64,000 nt of DNA from NCBI GenBank assembly GCA_041281825.1, contig CP166298.1, forward strand, positions 2,356,001 through 2,420,000. The letters are read 5' to 3'. The notes beneath the pieces are model-generated. The model was not told the DNA's origin. It saw only the letters and a program-made list of their open reading frames with translations, and searched no databases. Source of the stretch: Paenibacillus_D tarimensis_A. GTDB lineage: Bacteria; Bacillota; Bacilli; Paenibacillales; Paenibacillaceae. Positions 41,754 through 53,926 of the stretch are shown here, piece after piece (position 1 is the stretch's first letter; every line of letters starts with the position of its first letter). The translations under genes and the position numbers were made by a program.

Positions 41754-42287
41754 TTGAAATATTACTATTACTGGATTGCGTTAGTTGTATTTGTTGTAGA
41801 TTATGTAACGAAAAAATTAATCGAAAACAATTTGCTTATCGGTGAGAAAATAAACATTCTCGGCAATTTCTTTCTCATTACCTCCCACAGGAACCGCGGA
41901 GCGGCCTTCGGAATATTGCAGGAGCAGACGCTTTTTTTTATCATCGTTACGGTAGTTGTCATTTCGGGGATTATCGGATATATCTATCTCCATCGTAACT
42001 CCGGGAAAGTGCTGCTGTTATCGGCATTGGGACTTGTGCTGGGGGGCGCTTTCGGCAATTTTCTCGACCGGGCGCTGTATGGGGAAGTCGTTGATTTTTT
42101 GCAATTTAATTTCGGAAGCTACACCTTTCCGATTTTCAATGTGGCGGATATGGGGATCGTATGCGGGGTAGGACTGATTATGCTGGACTCCATTATGAGC
42201 ATGAGGGAAGAAGCGAAAAAGGTCAAAGCGGAACAATCGATGCAGAACGGAGAACAAAATGGATCAGATGAGCAGCAGCACGTATAA
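41754..42287 (+). CDS. lspA: Lipoprotein signal peptidase (signal peptidase II)
   Basis: This 177-residue integral membrane aspartic protease removes the signal peptide from prolipoproteins after lipidation. Four transmembrane helices are visible. The conserved SHRNRGAAFGIL, GNFLDR (first catalytic Asp) and FNVADMGI (second catalytic Asp) are all intact. It carries an extra polar, Gln/Glu-rich tail of about 25 residues. The start is TTG 41754, after GGGGGGAA. The tail coding region overlaps the start of the rluD-family gene by 29 bp. Substrates in this window include the lipoproteins at 9.7 and 60.0 kb. Confidence 0.94.
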   Translation: MKYYYYWIALVVFVVDYVTKKLIENNLLIGEKINILGNFFLITSHRNRGAAFGILQEQTLFFIIVTVVVISGIIGYIYLHRNSGKVLLLSALGLVLGGAFGNFLDRALYGEVVDFLQFNFGSYTFPIFNVADMGIVCGVGLIMLDSIMSMREEAKKVKAEQSMQNGEQNGSDEQQHV

Positions 42288-43206
42288 TGAAGAATTAATC
42301 GAGTGGACAATCGAGGAGCAAGAAGCCGGGGAGCGGCTCGATAAGTTCCTGGCCGAAAACCTGGAAGAAGGCGCCGCTTCGCGAACGCAAGTGCAGGAAT
42401 GGATTAAAAACGGTTATGTTCTCGTCAATGAAAATAAAGTGAAGGCAAATTATAAACTGGCGGCGGGCGACGAGATTGCCGTTACGGTGCCTCAGCCTGA
42501 AACGGCCGAGATCAAACCGGAACAGATCCCGTTAAATATCGTTTATGAGGATGGCGATGTCATCGTTATTGACAAACCTCGGGGAATGGTTGTTCATCCC
42601 GCCCCCGGCCATTCATCGGGTACGGTCGTCAATGCGCTGATGTTTCATTGCACCGATTTATCGGGTATCAACGGTTCGCTTCGTCCGGGCATCGTGCACC
42701 GCATCGATAAAGATACCTCGGGTCTGCTGATGGCGGCCAAGAACGACCTTGCGCACCATTCGTTGTCCGATCAGCTCAAAGCTCACTCGGTCGTACGCAA
42801 ATATATTGCTCTTGTCCATGATAACCTGCCCCACGATCAGGGAACGATTGACGCACCGATCGGTCGGGATCCGAAGGATCGTAAATTGTTTGCCGTAACG
42901 GAAAGGAACGGCAAGCGTGCGGTGACACACTTTGTCGTGCTTGAACGGTTCGGCGACTATACACTGATCGAACTACAGCTGGAGACAGGAAGAACCCACC
43001 AGATTCGAGTACATATGAAATTTATCGGACATCCGCTTGCCGGTGACCCGGTGTACGGGCGAAGCAAGACGGTCGCGTTAAAAGGCCAGGCGCTCCATGC
43101 GGCAATACTAGGCTTTGTGCACCCAAGGAGCGGTGAACAACTGCAATTCGAATCCCCGGTTCCCAATGATATGGAAGAGGTAATAACGGCGTTGCGCCTG
43201 CGATAA
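42259..43206 (+). CDS. RluD-family large-subunit pseudouridine synthase (YlyB-like)
   Basis: This 315-residue protein has an N-terminal S4 RNA-binding domain (about 22-85) and an RluA/RluD catalytic domain with the active Asp in PGIVHRIDKDTSGLLMAAKN. The motif LETGRTHQIRVHM is also present. It converts specific uridines of 23S rRNA to pseudouridine; exact positions cannot be told from sequence. The ATG at 42259 follows CGGAG and lies inside lspA, so the two are translationally coupled as in other Bacillales (lspA-ylyB). The next gene upstream of pyrR in B. subtilis is also ylyB. Confidence 0.92.
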   Translation: MDQMSSSTYNEELIEWTIEEQEAGERLDKFLAENLEEGAASRTQVQEWIKNGYVLVNENKVKANYKLAAGDEIAVTVPQPETAEIKPEQIPLNIVYEDGDVIVIDKPRGMVVHPAPGHSSGTVVNALMFHCTDLSGINGSLRPGIVHRIDKDTSGLLMAAKNDLAHHSLSDQLKAHSVVRKYIALVHDNLPHDQGTIDAPIGRDPKDRKLFAVTERNGKRAVTHFVVLERFGDYTLIELQLETGRTHQIRVHMKFIGHPLAGDPVYGRSKTVALKGQALHAAILGFVHPRSGEQLQFESPVPNDMEEVITALRLR

Positions 43207-43394
43207 TGACAAGGGACGTTTATTCATTAATTTTTTCATGGTGTCAAAAAGTGCAAACTTTTCATTAATTTCTGCATTATGTCCCATTCAAAAACGAGAT
43301 ATGCTTGAAACAGTCTATAACATGGGTGCAAGCCCCAATGCTCTGCAATACCTCTTTCGAGGTTTTATAAACTTTCAACGAAGGGTGATTGGAA
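43207..43394 (+). other. Intergenic leader of dapL, no clear element
   Basis: 188 bp, A/T-rich. It has a weak hairpin ACCTC tttc GAGGT followed by TTTAT at about 43350-43368, which could be a weak terminator or attenuator ahead of dapL. No known riboswitch pattern was recognised. Confidence 0.3.
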
Positions 43395-44630
43395 ATGGCG
43401 AAAATCAATCAAAATTATTTGGAGCTGCAAGGCAGCTATCTTTTCTCGGAAATAGCTAAACGGCGGACCAAATTCATTCAAGACAACCCGAATGCTCAAA
43501 TTATCAGTCTCGGGATCGGTGACGTAACCAGAGGCTTACCGGAAGCCGTCGTTAAGGCGATGCACGGTGCGGTGGATGAACTGGCTGAATCGACTTCCTT
43601 CCGCGGATACGGTCCGGAGCAGGGTTATGATTTTCTGATTCAAGCGATCATCGACGGCGATTATAAGTCCCGCGGCATTGATATCCAATCGAACGAGGTG
43701 TTTGTAAGCGACGGCTCCAAGTGCGACGTCGGAAACATTCAGGAAATTTTCAGTCAGGACAGCATCGTTGCCGTACAGGATCCCGTCTATCCCGTCTATG
43801 TGGACACCAATGTAATGGCCGGCCGTTCCGGAAAATTCAATAAAGAAGTGAACCGTTACGAAAATATTTCCTACCTCCCGTCCAATGCGGACAATCAGTT
43901 TAAACCAAGCTTGCCGGATCGCAAGGTGGATCTCATCTATCTGTGCTATCCGAACAATCCGACAGGCATGACGCTGACGAAAGAAGAATTGAAGAAATGG
44001 GTAGACTACGCTAAAGAAAACAACAGCATCATCTTGTATGACTCCGCTTATGAAGCGTATATCCAGGAAGCGGACGTGCCGCACAGCATTTATGAGATCG
44101 AGGGCGCAAAAGAAGTGGCGATTGAGTTCCGCAGCTTCTCCAAAACAGCCGGCTTTACCGGCGTACGCTGTGCGTATACGGTTGTTCCTCGTGAATTAAA
44201 GGCGGTTGACGCTTCGGGCAATTCGATCGTAGTAAACGATCTGTGGAACCGCAGACATACGACGAAATTTAACGGCGTATCCTACGTTACACAGCGGGGA
44301 GCTGCGGCGATCTATTCGCCTGAGGGCAAAGCGCAAATTGCCGAACTGGTCGATTATTACATGACCAATGCAGCAATAATCCGCGACGGCCTGAAATCGC
44401 TCGGGCTGCAGGTTTACGGCGGCGTTAACGCTCCTTATATTTGGCTTAAAACACCAAGCGGCCTTGATTCCTGGGCGTTCTTCGATAAATTGCTGACCGA
44501 GGCCCATATTGTGGGTACACCGGGGGTCGGTTTCGGCCAAAGCGGACAAGGCTATTTCCGTCTTACAGCATTCGGAAGCCGTGAAAATACGGAGAAAGCG
44601 GTCGAGCGCATTCGTAAACTGACCCTTTAA
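43395..44630 (+). CDS. dapL: LL-diaminopimelate aminotransferase
   Basis: This 411-residue PLP-dependent class I/II aminotransferase converts tetrahydrodipicolinate directly to LL-DAP, a one-step bypass of the succinylase/acetylase routes. Motifs include the N-terminal YLFSEIAKRR, SLGIGDVTRGLP, RGYGPEQGYDFL, FVSDGSKCDVGN, YPNNPTGM and the PLP lysine Lys250 in SFSKTAGFTGVRC. The start is ATG 43395 after AAGGGTGATT. LL-DAP is epimerised to meso-DAP for MurE and for lysine. The gene is separate from the pyr operon, which has its own promoter. Confidence 0.93.
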   Translation: MAKINQNYLELQGSYLFSEIAKRRTKFIQDNPNAQIISLGIGDVTRGLPEAVVKAMHGAVDELAESTSFRGYGPEQGYDFLIQAIIDGDYKSRGIDIQSNEVFVSDGSKCDVGNIQEIFSQDSIVAVQDPVYPVYVDTNVMAGRSGKFNKEVNRYENISYLPSNADNQFKPSLPDRKVDLIYLCYPNNPTGMTLTKEELKKWVDYAKENNSIILYDSAYEAYIQEADVPHSIYEIEGAKEVAIEFRSFSKTAGFTGVRCAYTVVPRELKAVDASGNSIVVNDLWNRRHTTKFNGVSYVTQRGAAAIYSPEGKAQIAELVDYYMTNAAIIRDGLKSLGLQVYGGVNAPYIWLKTPSGLDSWAFFDKLLTEAHIVGTPGVGFGQSGQGYFRLTAFGSRENTEKAVERIRKLTL

Positions 44631-44653
44631 TCGATACCGCGTTCCACAAAGTC

Positions 44654-44682
44654 TTGACTTCTTTTGTCGAACGTGGGATAAT
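44654..44682 (+). promoter_or_regulatory. Sigma-A promoter of the pyr operon
   Basis: TTGACT, 17-bp spacer, GATAAT, a few bases upstream of the PyrR-binding hairpin. Confidence 0.75.
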
Positions 44683-44689
44683 TCTTCTA

Positions 44690-44876
44690 ATGAAATATTG
44701 TACCTTTAATTCAGTCCCGTGAGACTGTCAAGGTAGCGTGATCATGGAGAGAGTGCCCGAAGACGAAGACGGGTCCGGTCAAGCTGTATAAGCTTTGCCG
44801 GGCGATCCGATGCTGCGGGTTTAAGTCTCGGCTTTCCATACCAACTCCTTGCGGCTCCCGCAAGGAGTTTTTTTGT
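44690..44876 (+). promoter_or_regulatory. PyrR-dependent transcription attenuator
   Basis: The PyrR-binding (anti-antiterminator) hairpin lies at 44702-44734: ACCTTTAATTCAGTC and GACTGTCAAGGT enclose the CCGTGA loop typical of pyr leaders. A terminator AACTCCTTGCG / CGCAAGGAGTT with seven T lies at 44843-44875. With UMP bound, PyrR would hold the first hairpin and cause termination before pyrR. Confidence 0.88.
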
Positions 44877-44922
44877 CGAAAGCATCCGATATTCTCGGCT
44901 AACCGGAAGGGGGAAGAGTCAA

Positions 44923-45498
44923 GTGAGCGACGAGCGACATGTCATCATGGACGAAACGGCAATCCGCAGAGCTTTAACCCGAATCGCACATGAAATATTG
45001 GAAAAGAACAAAGGCATCGATAATTGTGTGTTTATCGGTATACGTACGAGGGGCATTTATCTGGCCCGCAGAATTGCGGAGCGAATCCTCGAGATCGAAG
45101 GCAAGCCGGTACAGGTCGGTGAACTCGATATTACGCATTATCGGGATGACCGGGTCGGCGGGAATAAACCGGAGCCGAACGACACGGCAGCCGGATGCTT
45201 CGATGAGAACGGAGCGCCGGTTTCTATTCAAGACAAGCGGATCATCTTATTTGATGACGTGCTGTATACGGGGCGGACGATCCGTGCGGGAATGGATGCC
45301 CTCATGGACCGCGGAAGGCCGCAAATGATTCAATTGGCGGTGCTTGTGGACCGCGGACACCGTGAATTGCCGATTCGTCCCGATTATGTCGGCAAGAACG
45401 TTCCGACCTCCAAGCTGGAAGTGATTGAAGTGTCTTTATCGGAAGTGGACAAAACGGACAAGGTGACGATCATACATCAGAGGGGGCAGGCCGGATGA
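44923..45498 (+). CDS. pyrR: Bifunctional pyr operon regulator / uracil phosphoribosyltransferase
   Basis: This 191-residue RNA-binding attenuation protein also has UPRT activity. The PRPP motif is IILFDDVLYTGRTIRAGMDAL (about 106-126). The N-terminal MDETAIRRALTRIAHEILEKN and GIRTRGIYLARRIAERI are characteristic. The start is GTG 44923 after GGAAGGGGGAAG. Its TGA overlaps the pyrB ATG (ATGA). It acts on the leader at 44690-44876. Confidence 0.95.
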   Translation: MSDERHVIMDETAIRRALTRIAHEILEKNKGIDNCVFIGIRTRGIYLARRIAERILEIEGKPVQVGELDITHYRDDRVGGNKPEPNDTAAGCFDENGAPVSIQDKRIILFDDVLYTGRTIRAGMDALMDRGRPQMIQLAVLVDRGHRELPIRPDYVGKNVPTSKLEVIEVSLSEVDKTDKVTIIHQRGQAG

Positions 45499-46394
45499 CC
45501 ATGATAACATTGAAACAGCGGAGTTTATTAGGTTTAAAGGAGCTTGGCCGTGAGGAGATCGAGTCGATTCTGGACCGTGCGGCTTACTGGGAGCAGCAAC
45601 CCGAGAAAGTAAAGGCCGCCCTACCCGGCAAATTTGTCGCCAACATGTTTTTTGAGAACAGCACCCGCACGAGATTTTCTTTTGAAGTGGCCGAGAAGCG
45701 GCTGGGCGCCGAAGTGTTGAATTTCTCGGCGGCCGTTTCAAGCGTTCAGAAGGGGGAGTCGATTTACGATACCGTCAAGACGCTGGAATCGATGGGCATC
45801 GATCTCGGCATCATCCGGCTGAAGCCGATCGGCGTTCTTGCCGAGCTTGCAACCAAAATTAAGGTGCCGCTCATCAACGCCGGCGACGGCAATAATGAAC
45901 ATCCGACACAAGCGCTGCTCGATATGTATACTATGCGTAAGCATTTCGGACAGCTGCGGGGATTGACCGTGGCGATCGTCGGCGATATTTTGCACAGCCG
46001 GGTTGCCCGTTCAAACTTGTGGGCGCTGACTAAATTCGGCGTTAACGTTGTGTTCTGCGCTCCGCCGAATATGCAGGCCCGTGATCTCGGAGCGGCCTAT
46101 GTTTCGATGGATGAAGCGGTGAATGCGGATGTTGTCATGATGCTGCGCGTGCAGCTTGAAAGGCATGAATCCGGTATGATCAAATCGGCCGAAGAATACC
46201 GGGAGCAATACGGATTGACGGTCGAGCGCGCACAGCGGATCAAGCCGCATGCCATTATTATGCACCCTGCGCCGATTAACCGGAATGTTGAAATCGATGA
46301 CGAGCTCGTAGAACATCCGCAATCCCGTATCTTTACGCAAATGCAGAACGGCGTGCCGGTACGGATGGCGGTTATAGAAAGAGCGCTGGTATAA
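45495..46394 (+). CDS. pyrB: Aspartate carbamoyltransferase
   Basis: This 299-residue catalytic chain makes carbamoyl-aspartate. The carbamoyl-phosphate motif FFENSTRTRFSFE is at about 53-65. VSSVQKGESIYDT, NAGDGNNEHPTQALLD, GDILHSRVARSN and the C-terminal MHPAPINRNVEI are intact. No regulatory chain (pyrI) is present, as in other Gram-positive bacteria. The ATG overlaps the pyrR stop; an alternative in-frame ATG two codons later is possible. pyrC begins 31 bp downstream. Confidence 0.95.
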   Translation: MTMITLKQRSLLGLKELGREEIESILDRAAYWEQQPEKVKAALPGKFVANMFFENSTRTRFSFEVAEKRLGAEVLNFSAAVSSVQKGESIYDTVKTLESMGIDLGIIRLKPIGVLAELATKIKVPLINAGDGNNEHPTQALLDMYTMRKHFGQLRGLTVAIVGDILHSRVARSNLWALTKFGVNVVFCAPPNMQARDLGAAYVSMDEAVNADVVMMLRVQLERHESGMIKSAEEYREQYGLTVERAQRIKPHAIIMHPAPINRNVEIDDELVEHPQSRIFTQMQNGVPVRMAVIERALV

Positions 46395-46425
46395 TCAACC
46401 GGCCAATGCCGAAGGGAGAAAAACG

Positions 46426-47703
46426 ATGGCAGTATGGATAATAAACGGAAACATATGGAGTTATGAATCTGGAAGGCTGGAGACCAAACATATCCGCGTC
46501 GAGGGTGACAAGATCGCGGAAATTACGGACCTGTTCCCCGATACGGCAGGACATGATGTCATTGATGCCGGGGGCAAGCTCGTGTCGGCCGGATTTATCG
46601 ACATGCACGTTCATTTGCGCGATCCCGGCTTTGAATATAAAGAGGATATCGTCACAGGTACCCGTTCGGCGGCCAAAGGCGGTTTTACAACGATTGCATG
46701 CATGCCGAATACGAGACCGGTCACCGATACCCCGGAAACGGTGAAATACATTACAGACAAGGCGGAAACCGAGGGAGCCGTCAAAGTACTTCCATATGCG
46801 GCGATCTCGAAAAACGAGCTCGGGCGCGAGCTGACCGATTTTCCAGCATTAAAAGCTGCGGGAGCAATCGGATTCACCGACGACGGCGTCGGCGTTCAAA
46901 ACGCGCAAATGATGAAGGACGCAATGGCGCTCGCGCATTCGCTCGATTTGCCGATCATCGCTCACTGCGAAGACGACTCTCTGGTTGTCGGCGGATTTGT
47001 GACGGAAGGGAAATTTGCCCGGGAGCATGGCGTCAAAGGCATTCCGAACGAGTCGGAAGCGATTCATGTCGGACGCGATATTTTGCTCGCGGAAGCGACC
47101 GGGGTACATTATCATGTCTGTCACGTGAGTACTGAGCAATCGGTCCGGCTCATCCGCCTTGCGAAGCAAATCGGCATCCGAGTCACCGCCGAAGTATGCC
47201 CTCATCATCTGATCCTTTCGGATGAGGACATTCCGGGAATGGATGCCAATTGGAAAATGAACCCTCCGCTTCGTACGCCGCGCGACGTGCAAGCGGTGAT
47301 TGAAGGGCTGGAGGACGGTACGATCGATATGATCGTTACCGATCATGCGCCGCATAGCAGCGAGGAAAAGGCGCGCGGCATGGAGCTCGCTCCGTTCGGG
47401 ATCGTCGGCTTCGAGACCGCATTCCCGCTGCTGTATACGAAGTTCGTCGCAACGGGACGATGGAGTCTCGGATTTTTGCTGCAGCGTTTGACAGCTGACC
47501 CTGCCCGGGTATTCCGGCTGGAAAGCGGGCGGCTCACGATCGGTGCGCCGGCAGATCTGACGATTGTCGATCTGGAAAACGAGCGCCAAGTCGATCCCGA
47601 TACCTTCATATCTAAAGGAAAAAATACGCCGTTCGGCGGATGGAAGCTGCATGGCTGGCCGGTGACGACTATCGTAGACGGAAAGGTTGTCTGGTCCGAA
47701 TAA
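46426..47703 (+). CDS. pyrC: Dihydroorotase
   Basis: The 425-residue zinc amidohydrolase (type I) cyclises carbamoyl-aspartate to dihydroorotate. Metal ligands His61 and His63 lie in DMHVHLRDPG. ACMPNTRPV, IAHCEDDSL, HVCHVST and the catalytic Asp motif MIVTDHAPHSSEEK follow. The start is ATG 46426 after AAGGGAG. It is part of the pyr operon, 80 bp before carA. Confidence 0.95.
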   Translation: MAVWIINGNIWSYESGRLETKHIRVEGDKIAEITDLFPDTAGHDVIDAGGKLVSAGFIDMHVHLRDPGFEYKEDIVTGTRSAAKGGFTTIACMPNTRPVTDTPETVKYITDKAETEGAVKVLPYAAISKNELGRELTDFPALKAAGAIGFTDDGVGVQNAQMMKDAMALAHSLDLPIIAHCEDDSLVVGGFVTEGKFAREHGVKGIPNESEAIHVGRDILLAEATGVHYHVCHVSTEQSVRLIRLAKQIGIRVTAEVCPHHLILSDEDIPGMDANWKMNPPLRTPRDVQAVIEGLEDGTIDMIVTDHAPHSSEEKARGMELAPFGIVGFETAFPLLYTKFVATGRWSLGFLLQRLTADPARVFRLESGRLTIGAPADLTIVDLENERQVDPDTFISKGKNTPFGGWKLHGWPVTTIVDGKVVWSE

Positions 47704-47783
47704 ACGAAAGACTGGGATTTATTCATAATAAACGCAGGCATAGCGAATAATTACAGCCAATCAGCATAGAAGGAGTGATACGG

Positions 47784-48915
47784 ATGCAAGCAAGATTGTT
47801 GTTGGAAGACGGAACATTGTTCACCGGCCGGTCTTTTGGCGCAGAAGGGCAAATGACAGGCGAGGTTGTGTTTAATACAGGCATCACCGGATACCAGGAG
47901 GTCTTGTCGGATCCGTCCTATTGCGGACAGATCGTAACGATGACTTATCCGCTGATCGGCAACTACGGCATTACAAGGGATGACTTTGAAGCGATGCGTC
48001 CTTATATTCACGGCTTTGTGGTTCGCCGTCACGAACCGGTTCCAAGCAACTGGCGAGCGGAATTTTCGCTTGATCAGCTTCTGAAGGAATACGGGATTCC
48101 GGGCATCAGCGATATCGATACGCGAATGCTGACGCGTATATTGCGCCATCACGGAACGATGAAAGGCATTCTGACTACCGGGAACGAGAGCGTCGAAGCG
48201 TTACAGGAGCGTCTGAGCGCATCGCCGCTGCTGCGCGACCAGGTGGAGCGCACATCGACCAAGCATGTATTTTCCAGTCCCGGTCACGGCGTCCGGATCG
48301 TTCTGATCGATTACGGCGCGAAGAGCGGCATCCTCCGCGAGCTGACCAAACGCGGCTGCGATGTCGTCGTTGTACCGCATGATGTGACTGCCGAGCAGAT
48401 CCGCCGGCTTAATCCGGACGGTATCCAGCTGTCCAACGGCCCCGGGGATCCAAAGGATGTGCCTCATACGGTGGAAACGATCAAGCAGCTGATCGGCGAA
48501 TATCCGATCTTCGGTATTTGTCTCGGTCATCAGCTGTTCGCGCTCGCATGCGGCGCGGATACAACCAAGCTGAAATTCGGCCACCGCGGCGGCAACCATC
48601 CCGTCAAGGAATTGGCATCCGGCCGCTGTTACATTACTTCGCAAAACCACGGTTATACTGTGCTCGAGGATTCAATCAAAAATACGAATCTGTCGGTTAC
48701 GCATATCAATAACAACGACCGGACGATCGAAGGCCTGAAGCATAACAGTTATCCCGCCTTTTCCGTGCAGTATCACCCGGAAGCGGCCCCCGGACCGTTT
48801 GATTCCGGCTATCTGTTTGACCAATTTATCGAGATGATTCACGAATACAAACGCAGCAACCCGCAAAAGCCAAAGCAAGCGAAGCTGTCGGAGACGTTGA
48901 AAGGAGAGCTGCAGT

Positions 48916-48929
<14 letters not shown>
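47784..48929 (+). CDS. carA: Carbamoyl-phosphate synthase small subunit (pyrimidine type)
   Basis: This 381-residue glutamine amidotransferase subunit (PyrAA) delivers ammonia to the large subunit. The class I GATase nucleophile is Cys246 in GICLGHQLFALA, and the His/Glu pair lies in VQYHPEAAPGP. The N-terminal CPSase domain shows TGEVVFNTGITGYQE and GNYGI. The start is ATG 47784 after AAGGAGTGAT, and the 3' end overlaps carB by 14 bp. Placement in the pyr operon marks it as the pyrimidine-responsive enzyme. Confidence 0.95.
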
Positions 48930-52131
<3,202 letters not shown>

Positions 52132-52282
52132 TTACAACCGAATGAACGGCCAACGATTGCCGGTTCGCCCGTATTGAAGCGGGATAACGAGCCGGCGGCG
52201 GTGGCCGTCTGTTATGTCAGGATGTTATTATCCGGGCTTATCTTAATTCGGTAAAACACTATTTATAAAGGAGAGGTTCTTT

Positions 52283-53014
52283 GTGCGGATGACTCGTGAA
52301 GACGCGGCAGGGCGCATTATGGTGGCTCTCGATTACCCGGATGCCGGTTCGGCACAGCGGCTGCTTGGGCAGCTCGCCGGGATACCATGTTTCATGAAGG
52401 TGGGAATGCAGCTGTTCTACGCTGCCGGACCTTCCTTTGTGGCCGGATTGAAAGAGCAGGGCTATAAAGTATTTCTCGATCTCAAGCTGCATGATATCCC
52501 GAACACGGTGAAGGGCGGTGCGAACAGCATTGCGAAGCTGGGCGTCGATCTGTTCAATGTCCATGCCGCGGGCGGTTCCGCGATGATGGAAGCGGCGCTG
52601 GAAGGCGTCGATGCCGCAATAACAGGCGCATCGGGCCTGCCGCGTCCTGCAGTAATCGCCGTTACTCATTTGACAAGCACCAGTCAAACGGTGATGAACG
52701 AAGAAATCGGAATAAACGGGCCGGTCCGGGATGCCGTGCTGAGGTATGCGCTATTAACGAAGCGGGCAGGACTGGATGGCGTTGTCGCATCGCCGCAAGA
52801 GGTTGTTCTGGTCAAGGAAGCGTGCGGGCAATCGTTTCAAACCGTAACTCCGGGAATCCGCCCTGCAGGTGCTGACATCGGCGATCAATCACGCGTCATG
52901 ACCCCGCGCCAAGCGATTGAGCAAGGAACCGATTATATGGTCATCGGCCGGCCGGTCACGGCTGCGGAAGATCCGCGGGCCGCACTTGAATCCATTATCG
53001 AGGAGATGATTTAG
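52283..53014 (+). CDS. pyrF: Orotidine-5'-phosphate decarboxylase
   Basis: This 243-residue type 1 OMP decarboxylase makes UMP. The catalytic Lys/Asp network is in FLDLKLHDIPNTVKGG, with the N-terminal IMVALDYPD, the central NVHAAGGSAMM and the phosphate-binding VTPGIRPAGADIGDQ and MVIGRPVTAAEDP. The start is GTG 52283, 9 nt after AAAGGAG; an ATG two codons later is an alternative. pyrE begins 2 bp after its stop. Confidence 0.95.
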   Translation: MRMTREDAAGRIMVALDYPDAGSAQRLLGQLAGIPCFMKVGMQLFYAAGPSFVAGLKEQGYKVFLDLKLHDIPNTVKGGANSIAKLGVDLFNVHAAGGSAMMEAALEGVDAAITGASGLPRPAVIAVTHLTSTSQTVMNEEIGINGPVRDAVLRYALLTKRAGLDGVVASPQEVVLVKEACGQSFQTVTPGIRPAGADIGDQSRVMTPRQAIEQGTDYMVIGRPVTAAEDPRAALESIIEEMI

Positions 53015-53015
53015 G

Positions 53016-53663
53016 TTGAGTACAGATGTATTACATCGGTTGCCAAAGGAAATTGCGAAAAGTCTGCTCGAAATCGAAGCGGTTGCGTTACGGCCTCATG
53101 AACCCTTCACGTGGACTTCGGGCTTGAAATCGCCGATTTATTGCGATAACCGGCTGACGATGTCTTATCCCGAAATCCGCGAACAGATTGCAGAAGGCTT
53201 CGCTACCGTTATCCGGGAGCGGTATCCCGATGCGCAAGTGATCGCAGGAACGGCTACGGCAGGCATTCCTCATGCGGCATGGGTCTCACAAAAGCTTGGA
53301 CTGCCGATGATCTATATCCGCGATAAAGCAAAGGGACACGGCAAGCAAAATCAGATTGAAGGCAAGCTGCTGCAAGGCCAGAAGGTTGTCGTGATTGAGG
53401 ATCTGATTTCCACCGGGGGAAGCTCGCTGAAAGCCGCGCTTGCCGTCCGTGAGGCGGGCGGAGACGTGCAGGCGGTGCTGGCCATATTTACGTACCAGTT
53501 TGCGAACGCTTCGGAAGCTTTCGCTGCCGAAGGGATTCCGCTTGAGACGCTTTCGAATTATACTTCGCTTATTGAAGCGGCCGCAGAAGCAGGCAAGGTG
53601 AAAGCCGATGACGTAGCGCTGCTTCAATCGTGGCGCGAAGATCCGCAATCGTACGAAAAATAA
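53016..53663 (+). CDS. pyrE: Orotate phosphoribosyltransferase
   Basis: The 215-residue enzyme makes OMP from orotate and PRPP. The PRPP motif is VVVIEDLISTGGSSLKAA (about 125-142). FTWTSGLKSPIYCDNR and GTATAGIPHAAWVS are typical. The start is TTG 53016, with GGAGATGA just upstream in the pyrF end. It is the last gene of the pyr operon. No separate terminator is evident before the next promoter at 53680. Confidence 0.95.
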   Translation: MSTDVLHRLPKEIAKSLLEIEAVALRPHEPFTWTSGLKSPIYCDNRLTMSYPEIREQIAEGFATVIRERYPDAQVIAGTATAGIPHAAWVSQKLGLPMIYIRDKAKGHGKQNQIEGKLLQGQKVVVIEDLISTGGSSLKAALAVREAGGDVQAVLAIFTYQFANASEAFAAEGIPLETLSNYTSLIEAAAEAGKVKADDVALLQSWREDPQSYEK

Positions 53664-53679
53664 TCGCTAAAAAAAAATG

Positions 53680-53708
53680 TTGCAACCATTCCGGGTTGGT
53701 GGTATTAT
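53680..53708 (+). promoter_or_regulatory. Sigma-A promoter before the riboswitch candidate
   Basis: TTGCAA, 17-bp spacer, TATTAT, about 10 bp upstream of the predicted aptamer. Confidence 0.7.
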
Positions 53709-53714
53709 ATGACA

Positions 53715-53882
53715 TCAAACGGAAGGGTTTCTAGGGATCCGACGGTCTGCATTAAATAGTTGCGGGTCGGGCGAACCGAGCGAAACCGGTGCGGCACAAA
53801 TACATCTGCACTACACCGTAGGGATAAAAGACCTTCGGCAAGTTCCGCCTCTTTCAGGCGGAGCTGCTGAAGGTCTTTTTTG
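53715..53882 (+). promoter_or_regulatory. ykkC-class riboswitch candidate with terminator
   Basis: Sequence blocks fit the ykkC family (guanidine-I and its ppGpp/PRPP-binding variants): TCTAGGGATCCG (family TCTAGGGTTCCG), CCGAGCGAAAC (family CCGAGAGAAAC), a P3-like stem, then ACACCGTAGGGATAAAAGACC in pieces (family ACGGAGGGATAAAAG). The terminal AAAGACC also forms the 5' arm of a long terminator (AAGACCTTC with GAAGGTCTT, then TTTTTT, to 53882). Ligand binding would therefore prevent termination. Which ligand is bound cannot be decided by eye. Confidence 0.7.
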
Positions 53883-53926
53883 AATTTGCTTGAATCCAGA
53901 TTAAAGAGACGGGGAGCGGAGGTATC

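Noticed and set aside
43350..43368. Riboswitch or strong terminator upstream of dapL
   Set aside because: Only a 5-bp stem with a short T stretch is visible, and no conserved lysine-riboswitch or other aptamer pattern was found.
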